A DNA stretch of 64,000 bases, from contig JAJFJQ010000020.1 of the NCBI GenBank assembly GCA_021773835.1, forward strand, positions 114,857 through 178,856, written 5' to 3'. Below, one piece after another: positions 28,113 to 36,538 of this stretch (its first letter is position 1; each line of letters opens with the position of its first letter). Origin of the DNA: Gammaproteobacteria bacterium (lineage in GTDB: Bacteria; Pseudomonadota; Gammaproteobacteria; Ga0077536). A program made the position numbers and the translations under genes. The notes under the pieces were generated by a model. The model ran no database searches. It had not been told where the DNA came from and worked only from the letters and a program-made list of their open reading frames with translations.

Positions 28113-28191
28113 GCATAAATAATCGGGGGCAGACCAAGCATAAGTAATCGGGGACAGACCACGTTTTTCGACCCCTAATCGAATAAAACGT
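28113..28191. repeat. Two 25-bp tandem units plus hairpin, sharing the GGGGACAGACCAC motif
   Basis: GCATAAATAATCGGGGGCAG begins unit 1 (28113-28137) and GCATAAGTAATCGGGGACAG begins unit 2 (28138-28162); the units differ at three positions. Directly after them, ACGTTTTTCGA and TCGAATAAAACGT (28161-28191) pair as a bulged stem around CCCCTAA. The GGGGACAGACCAC string is the end sequence of the 269-bp element at 26166. This looks like a degenerate or solo end of the same repeat family in the divergent gap before the NTF2-like gene. Confidence 0.65.
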
Positions 28192-28303
28192 GATGTGCCC
28201 CTTTCTCCTTTTTTAAGTCGAGCTGTCCAATATCTTCGCGCACTACAGTGGATTAAAGCCACCACGTATACTACTGCGACATCACCTAATTGGGAGTTAC
28301 TAA

Positions 28304-28741
28304 ATGATCGAACAACAACTCGCGGCGCTGCTCACTCGCGAAGCTATCCGTGATCTGCCGCTGCGATATTGCGATTGCGTGTGGCGAGACGACGTCGACG
28401 GCATCATCAATTTGTTTGCGGTTGACGGAAACTTTACCGCGTTATACGAAGGTAAAGAGCGAGCTGTCGTCGGGCACGACAAGCTCCGGGAATTCTACAT
28501 CACCAGCGCGCCGCTGATGCCACGTCCTTTTATTCACAATCATGTCATCGAAATGCGTGACGACAAGAGCGCGATTGGTCGTTGTTATCTCGATTTGCGC
28601 AGTGCGAAAAATAATATGGGGTGGATCGGTGCAGGCTACTACAACGACGAGTACATTTTGACTGCGGATGGTTGGAAATTCCAAGGTCGGCAATTCAATG
28701 CGCTACATATGGAAGATCAACCGGCATCGTGGAATGACTGA
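28304..28741 (+). CDS. NTF2-like / SnoaL-type protein
   Basis: A 145-aa protein with the typical start of the SnoaL_4 group: LLTREAIRDLPLRYCDCVWR and DVDGIINLFAVDGNF. The middle has DKLREFYITSAPLMPRPFIHN and the C-terminus DGWKFQGRQFN. These place it in the NTF2-like superfamily with a ligand pocket. The reaction is unknown; relatives in catabolic gene clusters are annotated as ring-modifying isomerases or dehydratases. It begins just before an EthA-type monooxygenase on the same strand (38-bp gap), so the two probably act on the same pathway. GGGAG lies upstream of the ATG. Confidence 0.8.
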   Translation: MIEQQLAALLTREAIRDLPLRYCDCVWRDDVDGIINLFAVDGNFTALYEGKERAVVGHDKLREFYITSAPLMPRPFIHNHVIEMRDDKSAIGRCYLDLRSAKNNMGWIGAGYYNDEYILTADGWKFQGRQFNALHMEDQPASWND

Positions 28742-28779
28742 GCTTGTGCGTCGTCCCAGTAATCGACCGTTAAGAGCGA

Positions 28780-30300
28780 ATGACACACTTTGATATTGTT
28801 ATCATCGGCGCTGGGCTCTCGGGTATCGGGGCCGCGCGGCGTCTGCAGGACGCGTGTCCCGACGAGAGTTTCGCCATCCTTGAAGGTCGCGATGCAATCG
28901 GCGGCACGTGGGATCTGTTCCGCTATCCTGGTATCCGTTCCGACAGCGATATGTACACCATGGGTTACGATTCGAAACCGTGGCTCGATGCTAAGGCGAT
29001 CGCGGACGGTGCATCGATCCTAGCCTATGTGAAAGAGGCCGCAGTCGAACGCGGTATCGACCGGCATATTCGCTTTGGGCACTGGGTAAAGTCGGCCGAT
29101 TGGTCCAGCGAAAAAAGCCAATGGACAATCACGGTGCAGCGTGTACATGAAGCCGGCGACGTCCAGATTACCTGCAACTTTCTCCTCGCGTGCAGCGGCT
29201 ATTACAACTACGAGAAAGGCTATACACCGGCATTTGAAGGTCTTGCCGATTTTACAGGTAAGGTGATTCATCCGCAGGCGTGGCCCGAGGATCTCGACTA
29301 TAACGGTAAGCGTGTGGTGATTATCGGTAGTGGTGCGACGGCCATGACGCTAGTCCCCGCTATCGCTCAAACGGCAGCTCAAGTGACGATGCTGCAACGG
29401 TCACCGACTTACGTGGTGTCGATGCCGGCGATCGATCCGGTCGCGAAATTGATCAATAAATTGTTACCGGAAAAACTCGCCTATCGTTTGATCCGCTGGA
29501 AGAATGTGCAATTCCAACGGATGTTTTACCGCAAAACGCGAAAGAATCCGGGGGCAGTGAAGAAAAAACTTTTAGGGCTTGTACGCAAAAGTCTTGGACC
29601 AGACTACGATGTCGATAAACATTTCACCCCAGATTACAATCCGTGGGACCAGCGCCTGTGCCTTGTCCCGGATGCGGATCTGTTCAAGTCCATCAGGTCC
29701 GGTAGGGCAGTGGTCGTGACCGACACGATAAAGTCTTTTACACCGGGCGGGATCGAGCTTGAGTCCGGTAGTTCGCTGCCCGCAGATATCGTTATCACTG
29801 CCACCGGGCTCGACCTCGTTGTCTTGGGCGGTACACAAATTTCGATCGACGGCGCCCCGGTTAATTTCCCGGACACCTTCTCGTATAAAGGCATGATGCT
29901 GTCTGATGTGCCGAATTTTGTTTACACCATGGGCTACATCAATGCGTCGTGGACGCTGCGATCGGAATTAGTCGCAGAGTTCGTTTGTCGGGTGGTGAAC
30001 CGGATGAGTGAGTTAAAGGTAACTCAATGTACCCCGCATTTGCGTCCAACCGATAACAATATGACGAAGCGCCCGTTGATCGATTCGTTTACGCCTGGCT
30101 ACATGCAACGAGCTATGGATCGATTTCCGCGTCAAGGCGATCACGACCCATGGCTGAACACCCAGAACTATGCGCGGGACAAAGAAATTATCCGTCATGC
30201 GCCACTGGAAGATGGTGTACTAGAGTTCAGTGCGCCGGTGACTGCCGCAGGATCTGAGGATTCGCCTCAACGTAAGCAGGCGTCTAAGTCAGCGGCCTAA
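28780..30300 (+). CDS. EthA-type FAD-containing Baeyer-Villiger monooxygenase
   Basis: A 506-aa flavoprotein closely resembling mycobacterial EthA. The FAD motif is IIGAGLSGIGAARRLQ. GGTWDLFRYPGIRSDSDMYT follows, and the BVMO fingerprint appears as FTGKVIHPQAWPEDLDYNGK. The NADPH motif is VVIIGSGATAMTLVPA, and the C-terminal half has PDYNPWDQRLCLVPDADLF and GYINASWTLRSELV. These match EthA segment by segment from memory. EthA-like enzymes oxidise ketones and also sulfur groups of thioamides. It is distinct from the BVMO at 24513. An Ala/Ser-rich C-terminal tail of about 20 residues is probably unstructured. It is convergent with the CmcJ-like gene. Confidence 0.9.
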   Translation: MTHFDIVIIGAGLSGIGAARRLQDACPDESFAILEGRDAIGGTWDLFRYPGIRSDSDMYTMGYDSKPWLDAKAIADGASILAYVKEAAVERGIDRHIRFGHWVKSADWSSEKSQWTITVQRVHEAGDVQITCNFLLACSGYYNYEKGYTPAFEGLADFTGKVIHPQAWPEDLDYNGKRVVIIGSGATAMTLVPAIAQTAAQVTMLQRSPTYVVSMPAIDPVAKLINKLLPEKLAYRLIRWKNVQFQRMFYRKTRKNPGAVKKKLLGLVRKSLGPDYDVDKHFTPDYNPWDQRLCLVPDADLFKSIRSGRAVVVTDTIKSFTPGGIELESGSSLPADIVITATGLDLVVLGGTQISIDGAPVNFPDTFSYKGMMLSDVPNFVYTMGYINASWTLRSELVAEFVCRVVNRMSELKVTQCTPHLRPTDNNMTKRPLIDSFTPGYMQRAMDRFPRQGDHDPWLNTQNYARDKEIIRHAPLEDGVLEFSAPVTAAGSEDSPQRKQASKSAA

Positions 30301-30358
30301 GGCGCAATCGACCGCATGGACTGTTTGCTCAGTACGGTGTCAGCCGCACCGGCCTCGT

Positions 30359-31216
30359 TTAGGGAAACACCACCACGGTCCGCAGCTCGATACTTTCGCG
30401 CGGTTTGAAATCCGGCGGACATGCGGGGTTTTTGTAGCCTGTGTGTCCGGTGAAGATTGCACGCCCATCGTTCGCGGTGTCGAAGCACTTGAGCAAGTAG
30501 GCTTCGTCCGGTTGCATGTCGGAGAGCGCAAACCAACGATGGGCCTCGCTATGTTGGAACGAATAGATCTCACCGGTGAGACTTGGTGTTTCGAGATTGC
30601 CCTCTAGATAGTGTTGGATCTCAGTCGGAATAAAATCGTCGATATTCGTCGTTCGGGCATGGCACACCGCGAGCGGAAAATCCTGCACTGGCCCAACGAT
30701 GGGCCGCCATAGGTTGATCAATGCGGCGCGGTGGTCAATATATTCCAGCGCGTTATTGTCTTCCAAGATCTCACGGATACGGCGCGGACCGGAACTCAAG
30801 GTGTAGTCGTTGTGGGCGCCATCGACTGGTTCGCGTATGCCCACATCGCCTTCGTCGGAGCGCGGCTGGTTGCGCACATTATGATCAAATATGAAGACCT
30901 CAATAGCGCCGGTCGCCGCTTTTATTAGTTCAACCGATTCCGGGTAGTAGACTTTTTTCACTTGTTCCGGATCGTAGAAATCATCGAAGGCCGAGCGATG
31001 CGAGAGGATCTGAAAACCCGCTTCGTCGAGCGTCAGTTGATCCAAAATCGGGCGGCAGTCATACACCGGAACTGGGATCCGCTCGCGCGCAGGGGATTCG
31101 ATCTTGCGGCCGCTCGACGGAGGAAAAACGCGTACCCGCGCCTCACCTTCTACTGGTTTGGTATAGCTCATCTCTGCCACGACGTGGGGCAGATCCGCTA
31201 CGTCGAGTGTATTCAT
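30359..31216 (-). CDS. CmcJ/NvfI-family Fe(II)-dependent oxygenase-like protein
   Basis: A 285-aa protein of the CmcJ/NvfI (GA4-desaturase-like) group, best known from fungal and actinobacterial secondary metabolism. Family features are VFDHNVR-like IFDHNVRNQPR, DGAHNDYT with a His-x-Asp pair that may bind iron, INLWRPI, and EAYLLKCFDT. It probably hydroxylates or desaturates a small molecule with Fe(II) and 2-oxoglutarate, as described for NvfI-type enzymes; the substrate is unknown. GGAGACCCAACA precedes the ATG. The next gene upstream, the MoxR gene, is divergent across a 215-bp gap. Confidence 0.82.
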   Translation of the reverse strand: MNTLDVADLPHVVAEMSYTKPVEGEARVRVFPPSSGRKIESPARERIPVPVYDCRPILDQLTLDEAGFQILSHRSAFDDFYDPEQVKKVYYPESVELIKAATGAIEVFIFDHNVRNQPRSDEGDVGIREPVDGAHNDYTLSSGPRRIREILEDNNALEYIDHRAALINLWRPIVGPVQDFPLAVCHARTTNIDDFIPTEIQHYLEGNLETPSLTGEIYSFQHSEAHRWFALSDMQPDEAYLLKCFDTANDGRAIFTGHTGYKNPACPPDFKPRESIELRTVVVFP

Positions 31217-31431
31217 TGTTGGGTCTCCAGGGTAAGAGTCATATTCAATAATGCTAATTCAATACCCTCAGCGACCGAGATGCAAGCGATCCGAATTGCT
31301 GTGATTAGGCATATCATGAAGACTTGAAGCGGCTATAGGCGCGATTGCTGTCACTGGTCTGTCTTATAGACCTTCGTTAACATCAAGGCTTGATAACATC
31401 GGTAGCGGCACTACTGCGCTCGTGATCTCCC

Positions 31432-32478
31432 ATGCGACCTAGCCAATTATTTGCAATTTTCGATCGCGAATTCACCAGCGCCGCACGTGGTATCCATACG
31501 CCGGTGATGGTTTGGGGTCCGCCGGGTATCGGAAAGTCCCAACTTATCGCCGACGTTGCGTCCCGTCATGGGGTACCGATCATCGATGTGCGCTTGTCAC
31601 AAATGGAACCTAGCGATCTTCGTGGGATTCCATTTCGCACCGAAGGTCGGGTCGAATGGGCCGTCCCGGCATTGTTGCCGGACTCGGATCGACACGGTTC
31701 GTCCGGGATCCTATTTCTAGATGAGATCACGGCCGCGGCACCGACGGTTTCCGCCGCGGCCTATCAACTGATACTCGACCGGCGACTCGGTGACTATTCT
31801 GTACCAAATGCTTGGGCCATATTCGCTGCGGGCAATCGCCAAGGCGATCGCAGTGTTGCCTACGCGATGCCTGCACCGCTCGCTAATCGTTTCTCGCATT
31901 ATGAACTCGAGGTCAACTTGGACGATTGGGTCGTTTGGGCCTATACGAACGGTATCGATCCGCGGTTGATAGCGTTTCTTCGTTTCCGTCCGGATCTATT
32001 GTTCGACTTCGACCCGGCAAGCAATCCGATAGCATTTCCCTCGCCGCGCAGTTGGGAATTCGCCCACCGGGCGCTACGGAAGTTCGGCGATCGCGCAGAT
32101 TTGTTGCTCGGCAGTCTTCAAGCTTGCGTCGGTCCAGCGGCAGGAATAGAACTCAACGCGTTTATCGAAAACTTAAACAACCTGCCGGACATCGATGCGA
32201 TCACCAGGGGAGACGATATACCCGTACCGGCGTCTATCGATCTGCAATACGCTATCGCGTCAGCGCTGGTCGCGCGTTCGATTAAAGCGAACGATGGCAA
32301 TGATGATAATGGCACAATCGGACATATCCTGGATTACGCCACCGCGTTCCCGGAGCGCGAGATGGGCATTATGCTCGTCTCGGACATGCATCGTGCGATA
32401 GGTGAGTCATTGTTTACCGTGCCCGAATTCGCGGCGTGGGCAGAGCAGGTAGCAGATGTCATGGCCTACGACGGCTGA
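31432..32478 (+). CDS. MoxR-family AAA+ ATPase
   Basis: A 348-aa AAA+ ATPase. Walker A is GPPGIGKSQL (about residue 30) and Walker B is GILFLDEITAA. The sensor segment WAIFAAGNRQGDRS and ANRFSHYEL follow, as in MoxR proteins. These ATPases work with VWA-domain partners to insert metals or remodel enzyme complexes. The VWA protein directly downstream (3-bp gap) is the expected partner. Oxygenases on both sides may be clients, but that is a guess. The ribosome site before the ATG is weak. Confidence 0.9.
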   Translation: MRPSQLFAIFDREFTSAARGIHTPVMVWGPPGIGKSQLIADVASRHGVPIIDVRLSQMEPSDLRGIPFRTEGRVEWAVPALLPDSDRHGSSGILFLDEITAAAPTVSAAAYQLILDRRLGDYSVPNAWAIFAAGNRQGDRSVAYAMPAPLANRFSHYELEVNLDDWVVWAYTNGIDPRLIAFLRFRPDLLFDFDPASNPIAFPSPRSWEFAHRALRKFGDRADLLLGSLQACVGPAAGIELNAFIENLNNLPDIDAITRGDDIPVPASIDLQYAIASALVARSIKANDGNDDNGTIGHILDYATAFPEREMGIMLVSDMHRAIGESLFTVPEFAAWAEQVADVMAYDG

Positions 32479-32481
32479 ATT

Positions 32482-33717
32482 ATGGTTGCCGATCTAGAAA
32501 AAAAACTCGCAGCCGCGCGCACGCGCTTAATCTTAGATAGACCGTTCTTAGGTGCACTGGTCATGCGCTTACCATTGGTCGCAGCGGATCCCCAGTGGTG
32601 TCCGACCTCGGCCACCGATGCACGGTCGATCTACTATAACGAGCAATACATCGCCGATCTTAGCGTCAGTCAAGTGCAGTTTGTGCTGTCGCATGAAGCC
32701 TTGCATTGCGCGCTATCGCACTTTTCTCGTCGTGGACGGCGAGATCATCGGCGCTGGGATACGGCTTGTGATCTGGCAATAAATCCTATTCTTACGATGG
32801 ATAAGCTGGAGCCGCCACCAGGCGTGTTGCTTGATGATAATTTCGGTGGCATGACCGCTGAGGAGATCTATCCGTGCCTCGATGAGAATGACATTAAGAC
32901 GCCGATGGACCGGCACATTTATGACCATCCGGAGCAACAATCGATCGCTACCGATTTCGGCACAACCCCAATGTCTAATGATGGCTCTACGGCCGCGAGC
33001 ATTGATGGCAACGAGAAATTAGAACCGCGGGAGCAGGCATCGGAGCGGGCACTTAGTTCCCAACCACTACCCTTGAGTAAAAATGAACGTGAGCTACTGG
33101 CCGTGCATTGGCAACAACGACTGGTCAGCGCTAGTCAGCTTGCGATGCAGGCCGGAAAGTTGAGCGACACAATGACGCGGATTGTTGGTCACTTAGGCCG
33201 ACCGCAGCTGCCATGGCGCGCCTTACTAGATCGCTACCTAACGGCCACGGCACGCGACGATTACAGCTACCTACGGCCGTCAAGTCGACGCGGCGGGGAC
33301 GCTGTTTTCCCAAGCTTAATCAGCGTACAGACGGACCTTGTGATCGCCGTGGATACGAGCGGATCGATAAAAGATGCTGAGATTGATGATTTTTTTGCAG
33401 AGATATCGGCGCTTAAAGGGCAAGTTGGTGCGCGTATTACGTTGCTGGCCTGTGGCACAGAACTTTCTGACCACGGGCCCTGGACATTCGAGCCATGGGA
33501 GACAATTGCGGCGCCTCACGAATTAACGGGCGGCGGTGGGACGAACTTTGCGCCGGTGTTTGATTGGGTTGCTGATTCAGGGCGCAGACCCGATGTATTG
33601 GTTTACTTTACCGATGGGAAAGGTGAATTTCCTGAAGTTGAACCCGAATTTCCAACGGTGTGGTTAGTAAAGGGCGGCGAACCGGTACCTTGGGGTCGCC
33701 GGATCCAGCTTAACTAG
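32482..33717 (+). CDS. VWA-like / putative metallopeptidase protein (DUF2201-type), MoxR partner
   Basis: A 411-aa protein. Residues about 70-85 contain SHEALHCALSH, a HExxH zinc-type motif with a third His, followed by WDTACDLAINPIL, typical of the putative metallopeptidase N-terminal domain. A linker rich in Ser and Glu follows. The C-terminal VWA-like domain has IAVDTSGSIKDAE, a MIDAS-type DxSxS metal site, and GGGTNFAPVFDW later. It is almost certainly the partner of the MoxR ATPase in front. Whether it cuts peptides or only binds metal is not known for the family. Confidence 0.88.
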   Translation: MVADLEKKLAAARTRLILDRPFLGALVMRLPLVAADPQWCPTSATDARSIYYNEQYIADLSVSQVQFVLSHEALHCALSHFSRRGRRDHRRWDTACDLAINPILTMDKLEPPPGVLLDDNFGGMTAEEIYPCLDENDIKTPMDRHIYDHPEQQSIATDFGTTPMSNDGSTAASIDGNEKLEPREQASERALSSQPLPLSKNERELLAVHWQQRLVSASQLAMQAGKLSDTMTRIVGHLGRPQLPWRALLDRYLTATARDDYSYLRPSSRRGGDAVFPSLISVQTDLVIAVDTSGSIKDAEIDDFFAEISALKGQVGARITLLACGTELSDHGPWTFEPWETIAAPHELTGGGGTNFAPVFDWVADSGRRPDVLVYFTDGKGEFPEVEPEFPTVWLVKGGEPVPWGRRIQLN

Positions 33718-33736
33718 AAATATCGGCGTTCTTGTT

Positions 33737-34222
33737 ATGACTATTGAGCGCAGCACCTATGCGAAATTTCTCGCCTTCATGCAGTTATCGAACCCAGAGC
33801 TACATCGCCATCTCGTTCAATATTCGAACAAGGCCGACGTCGTCGAGGCTAGATTGATTTGTGCAAACAATTTTCGAGATTTTCACGCGCTAGTTTTTAG
33901 TGACGGACCCTACGCGCGTGGCGATCGTTTTGAAATCGAGTTTGATGCGCCGTCCTCGGATTTTTCGTCATGGGATTGGCGCTGGGTTTTCGCACTACAC
34001 ATTTACTATCAGGACTTGCCAATCTTTCCGTTGAAATTTCAGCAGCAAATAATTGCAGTACCGCCTGGGGTGTTCGCGCTATCCGCGAAGTTTTTTAATC
34101 GCTTGATGAGCGAATTTACGAATGTAGTTGATCAATGGATCTCTAAATCGAATGGCGGCGGTCAGAAAATTAAGCAGAGTTATCTAAGCTATATCGGTAC
34201 GACGGATCCGCACTTGCGATGA
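33737..34222 (+). CDS. Hypothetical protein downstream of MoxR-VWA pair
   Basis: A 161-aa protein that I do not recognise. It has no signal peptide or clear membrane helix. It is rich in aromatic residues (WDWRWVFALHIYYQDLPIFP), and the C-terminal third is a predicted helix with basic residues. The start is 19 bp after the VWA gene, so it may be the third gene of that transcript, although the ribosome site is poor. The codon use appears similar to its neighbours but less GC-rich. It could be a client or adaptor of the MoxR-VWA system; nothing in the sequence proves that. Confidence 0.6.
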   Translation: MTIERSTYAKFLAFMQLSNPELHRHLVQYSNKADVVEARLICANNFRDFHALVFSDGPYARGDRFEIEFDAPSSDFSSWDWRWVFALHIYYQDLPIFPLKFQQQIIAVPPGVFALSAKFFNRLMSEFTNVVDQWISKSNGGGQKIKQSYLSYIGTTDPHLR

Positions 34223-34282
34223 TATACATTATTCGAACCACGTTAGTAAAATCGCTTAGCGGTACAAGTTGGCGGGTCGGCA

Positions 34283-35182
34283 TCAGCTGCCGTCGATCCA
34301 GCTTTGCAGCGCAGACCTTGTAAATGTGATTTCCTCGTCTTCGACGTGCAGTGTGGCTCGAGCTAAAGAGATAGCTTCGCGCGCGTCCTCAATTTCATCA
34401 TCGAATTCACGCACGGCGTAGACCTCACCGCGTCCCGCCGCTAGCCGAATTTCTTCGCCGTCGATTAGAACGATAACGAAAACAGCATCTTCGTCAAAGC
34501 TTGAATCCGCTGCCAGAAGGCCCCATTGCGGTTCGTTTTCTTCTTCTGGAAATCGTTGCACCTCATCCGCAATTTCCTCAAGAAGTTCTGGTAGCCATTG
34601 CGTTACAGCCGCAGCGCTGAGCAAATTGTCAGTGTTCGTATAGGCAGCTTTGGATAGGAGCGATTCTAGCGATTGCTGAGTTTCGTCCGACATCGCGATT
34701 GGTGTTGCCGCGGGCACCGAACTGACTGGAATAGACGAGTAAGTTCTTTCGAAATGGCCGGCCCCAGGGTTCGTCGACGGTAGCCGCTGTAGTAATTCCT
34801 GCACGCTCCAATTTAATGCCCTTTCCTGGACGTTAAACAGGGCCCTGGCTGCTTCAATAATCTCCCGCGGATTATTGGGGAGGCCGCGCGAGCAAAAATT
34901 TTGCACGGCATTCATCTCGCCTCGACCGGCTGCAATAGTCGCTTGGTCACCATCGAATAATGCGATGATGAACAAAGCGTCCTCCTCGGGCGTTTGAAGC
35001 GTTGTGATTAGGTTCCAGTGTGGCTCTGAATCGGCGCTTGGAGAACGTGATGAGTGCTCTTGGTACGCCCTGATAGATTCCTCGAGCCAGCCGGCAACCC
35101 GCTCATCGAGAAGCGAATTGTCGCGCAGTTTGCGCGAGGCCTTCCTCGTCAACAGCATCAATGATGTTTCGAAATCCCCCAT
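34283..35182 (-). CDS. Hypothetical protein with two copies of an unknown domain
   Basis: A 299-aa soluble acidic protein, not recognised. It is an internal duplication. Residues about 1-135 and 165-299 align: both have a helical part starting with LL(T/S)..., then W-x-L, a strand (DALFIIALFDGD in copy 1, DAVFVIVLIDGE in copy 2), AAGRGE, and a final helix. The repeated AAGRGE(M/V)xAV motif suggests a conserved ligand or interaction loop. It is convergent with the MoxR-VWA operon. AAGAGGTCATTAT precedes the ATG. It may be an immunity-like, regulatory or scaffold protein; no function can be stated. Confidence 0.65.
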   Translation of the reverse strand: MGDFETSLMLLTRKASRKLRDNSLLDERVAGWLEESIRAYQEHSSRSPSADSEPHWNLITTLQTPEEDALFIIALFDGDQATIAAGRGEMNAVQNFCSRGLPNNPREIIEAARALFNVQERALNWSVQELLQRLPSTNPGAGHFERTYSSIPVSSVPAATPIAMSDETQQSLESLLSKAAYTNTDNLLSAAAVTQWLPELLEEIADEVQRFPEEENEPQWGLLAADSSFDEDAVFVIVLIDGEEIRLAAGRGEVYAVREFDDEIEDAREAISLARATLHVEDEEITFTRSALQSWIDGS

Positions 35183-35487
35183 ATAATGACCTCTTGCAAT
35201 TCACCTCAGTCAAATAATACCGCCTAGACGGTGTCAGCGTGATTGTTAACGCATGGCGTACCGTCACAGTCAGATGAATACAGTCAGAATTGATTGTAAT
35301 CTGTACTGGATTGGTCGGTTAAGGACCATTATTCTGTGCAGGCCAGATTCAATTGAGTCGCTAGAGGTATCTTGAAGCTGGACGTCGGATAGTTAGCCCA
35401 AGCCGCAGACTAGCGATATTCGAATATTGATTTCTGTACCAGCGAAGCGCGAGCATCGGTGCGGATAACTACTAGGGAGACAATAAG
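35183..35487. other. 305-bp divergent intergenic region
   Basis: This gap lies between the duplicated-domain protein (-) and a luciferase-like gene (+), so it should hold both promoters. It is AT-richer than its surroundings. I see CAGTCAGA repeated near 35268 and 35281 (GTCAGATGAATACAGTCAGAAT) as a possible short direct repeat, but no reading frame, RNA gene or strong hairpin. Confidence 0.4.
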
Positions 35488-36513
35488 ATGCGATTCGGCA
35501 TCATGTACGACTTTCGCAACCCCCAACGCTGCCACATACCGGCACCCACTTTCTACCGGGCCATTATGCACCAATTGGTCGATGCCGTGGCGCTGGGCTT
35601 CGACCACGTCTGGTTAACCGAGCATCATTTCACCGAGGACGCCTACAATCCGGCATCGTTGTCCATGGCGGCCGCCATCGCGGCGGTAACAACCAAAATT
35701 CGGATCGGTACCTTCGTATTACTTCTGCCATTCATCCACCCGGTGCGCGCGGCTGAGGATATCGCACTCGCCGATATCATTTCGGATGGCCGCTTCGACA
35801 TCGGCGTTGGGATGGGATACACACATGACGAGTTCAACGCCTTTTGCGCCGATCGTAGCGAGCGGGCACCTAGGTTTGTCGAAGGCATCGAACTGCTGCG
35901 CCGGCTATTTACCGAAGATAACGTCACCTTCGATGGTCGCTTTACGCAAACCAAAAACCTGACCTTGGCGCCGAAGGCTGTGCAGCAACCGCATCCGCCG
36001 TTGTGGATTGGTGCACGCGGTCCGAAAGCAATCCGGCGCGCGGCAAATTTTGGTGCGAATCTAATGACAACCTTAGGTCCAGACCCGGCACCGCTATACC
36101 TCGAAACTCTGGAGGAATTGGGCCACAACCCCGCCGACTTCAAGATTGCCCAATTGAGGATGGTGTATTGTGCAGACTCCGAAGACCAAGCATGGGAAGA
36201 GATCCAAGACCATTTGGCTCATGTGTTCGGCTACTATGAACGTGTGCTTGGCGAAGCGGCCGATGTCGAGGGCGATGACCAACCGCTGCCATTTAAAACG
36301 CCCGAAGAGATCAGACATTCGGTACTCGCCGACGGCGCGATCATGGCCGGCAGCCCCGATCAGGTTGCAGAGAAACTCGATGCTTTTTGCAATGAATTTA
36401 AGTGCACGGATTTTATCCTGTCGACCCACTTCGCAGGTATTGATCCGAAAAAGAGTTCACGCTCGAACGAATTATTCGCGAAACACGTCATACCGGCATT
36501 TCGCAATCGATAA
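35488..36513 (+). CDS. Luciferase-like (LLM) flavin-dependent monooxygenase
   Basis: A 341-aa TIM-barrel oxidoreductase of the luciferase-like superfamily. It begins MRFGIMYDFRNP and carries VWLTEHHFTEDAY, FIHPVRAAEDIALADIISDG, RFDIGVGMGY and the C-terminal ...LFAKHVIPAF that ends many of these enzymes. It uses FMNH2, or possibly F420, and O2 to oxidise an unknown compound. GGGAGACAATAAG is the ribosome site. The VPLPA-CTERM gene follows after 25 bp on the same strand, but a functional link is unlikely. It belongs to a different subgroup from the 286-aa enzymes at 38375 and 54111. Confidence 0.9.
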   Translation: MRFGIMYDFRNPQRCHIPAPTFYRAIMHQLVDAVALGFDHVWLTEHHFTEDAYNPASLSMAAAIAAVTTKIRIGTFVLLLPFIHPVRAAEDIALADIISDGRFDIGVGMGYTHDEFNAFCADRSERAPRFVEGIELLRRLFTEDNVTFDGRFTQTKNLTLAPKAVQQPHPPLWIGARGPKAIRRAANFGANLMTTLGPDPAPLYLETLEELGHNPADFKIAQLRMVYCADSEDQAWEEIQDHLAHVFGYYERVLGEAADVEGDDQPLPFKTPEEIRHSVLADGAIMAGSPDQVAEKLDAFCNEFKCTDFILSTHFAGIDPKKSSRSNELFAKHVIPAFRNR

Positions 36514-36538
36514 ATTAGCCACCGCAGGAGCGAAGCAA

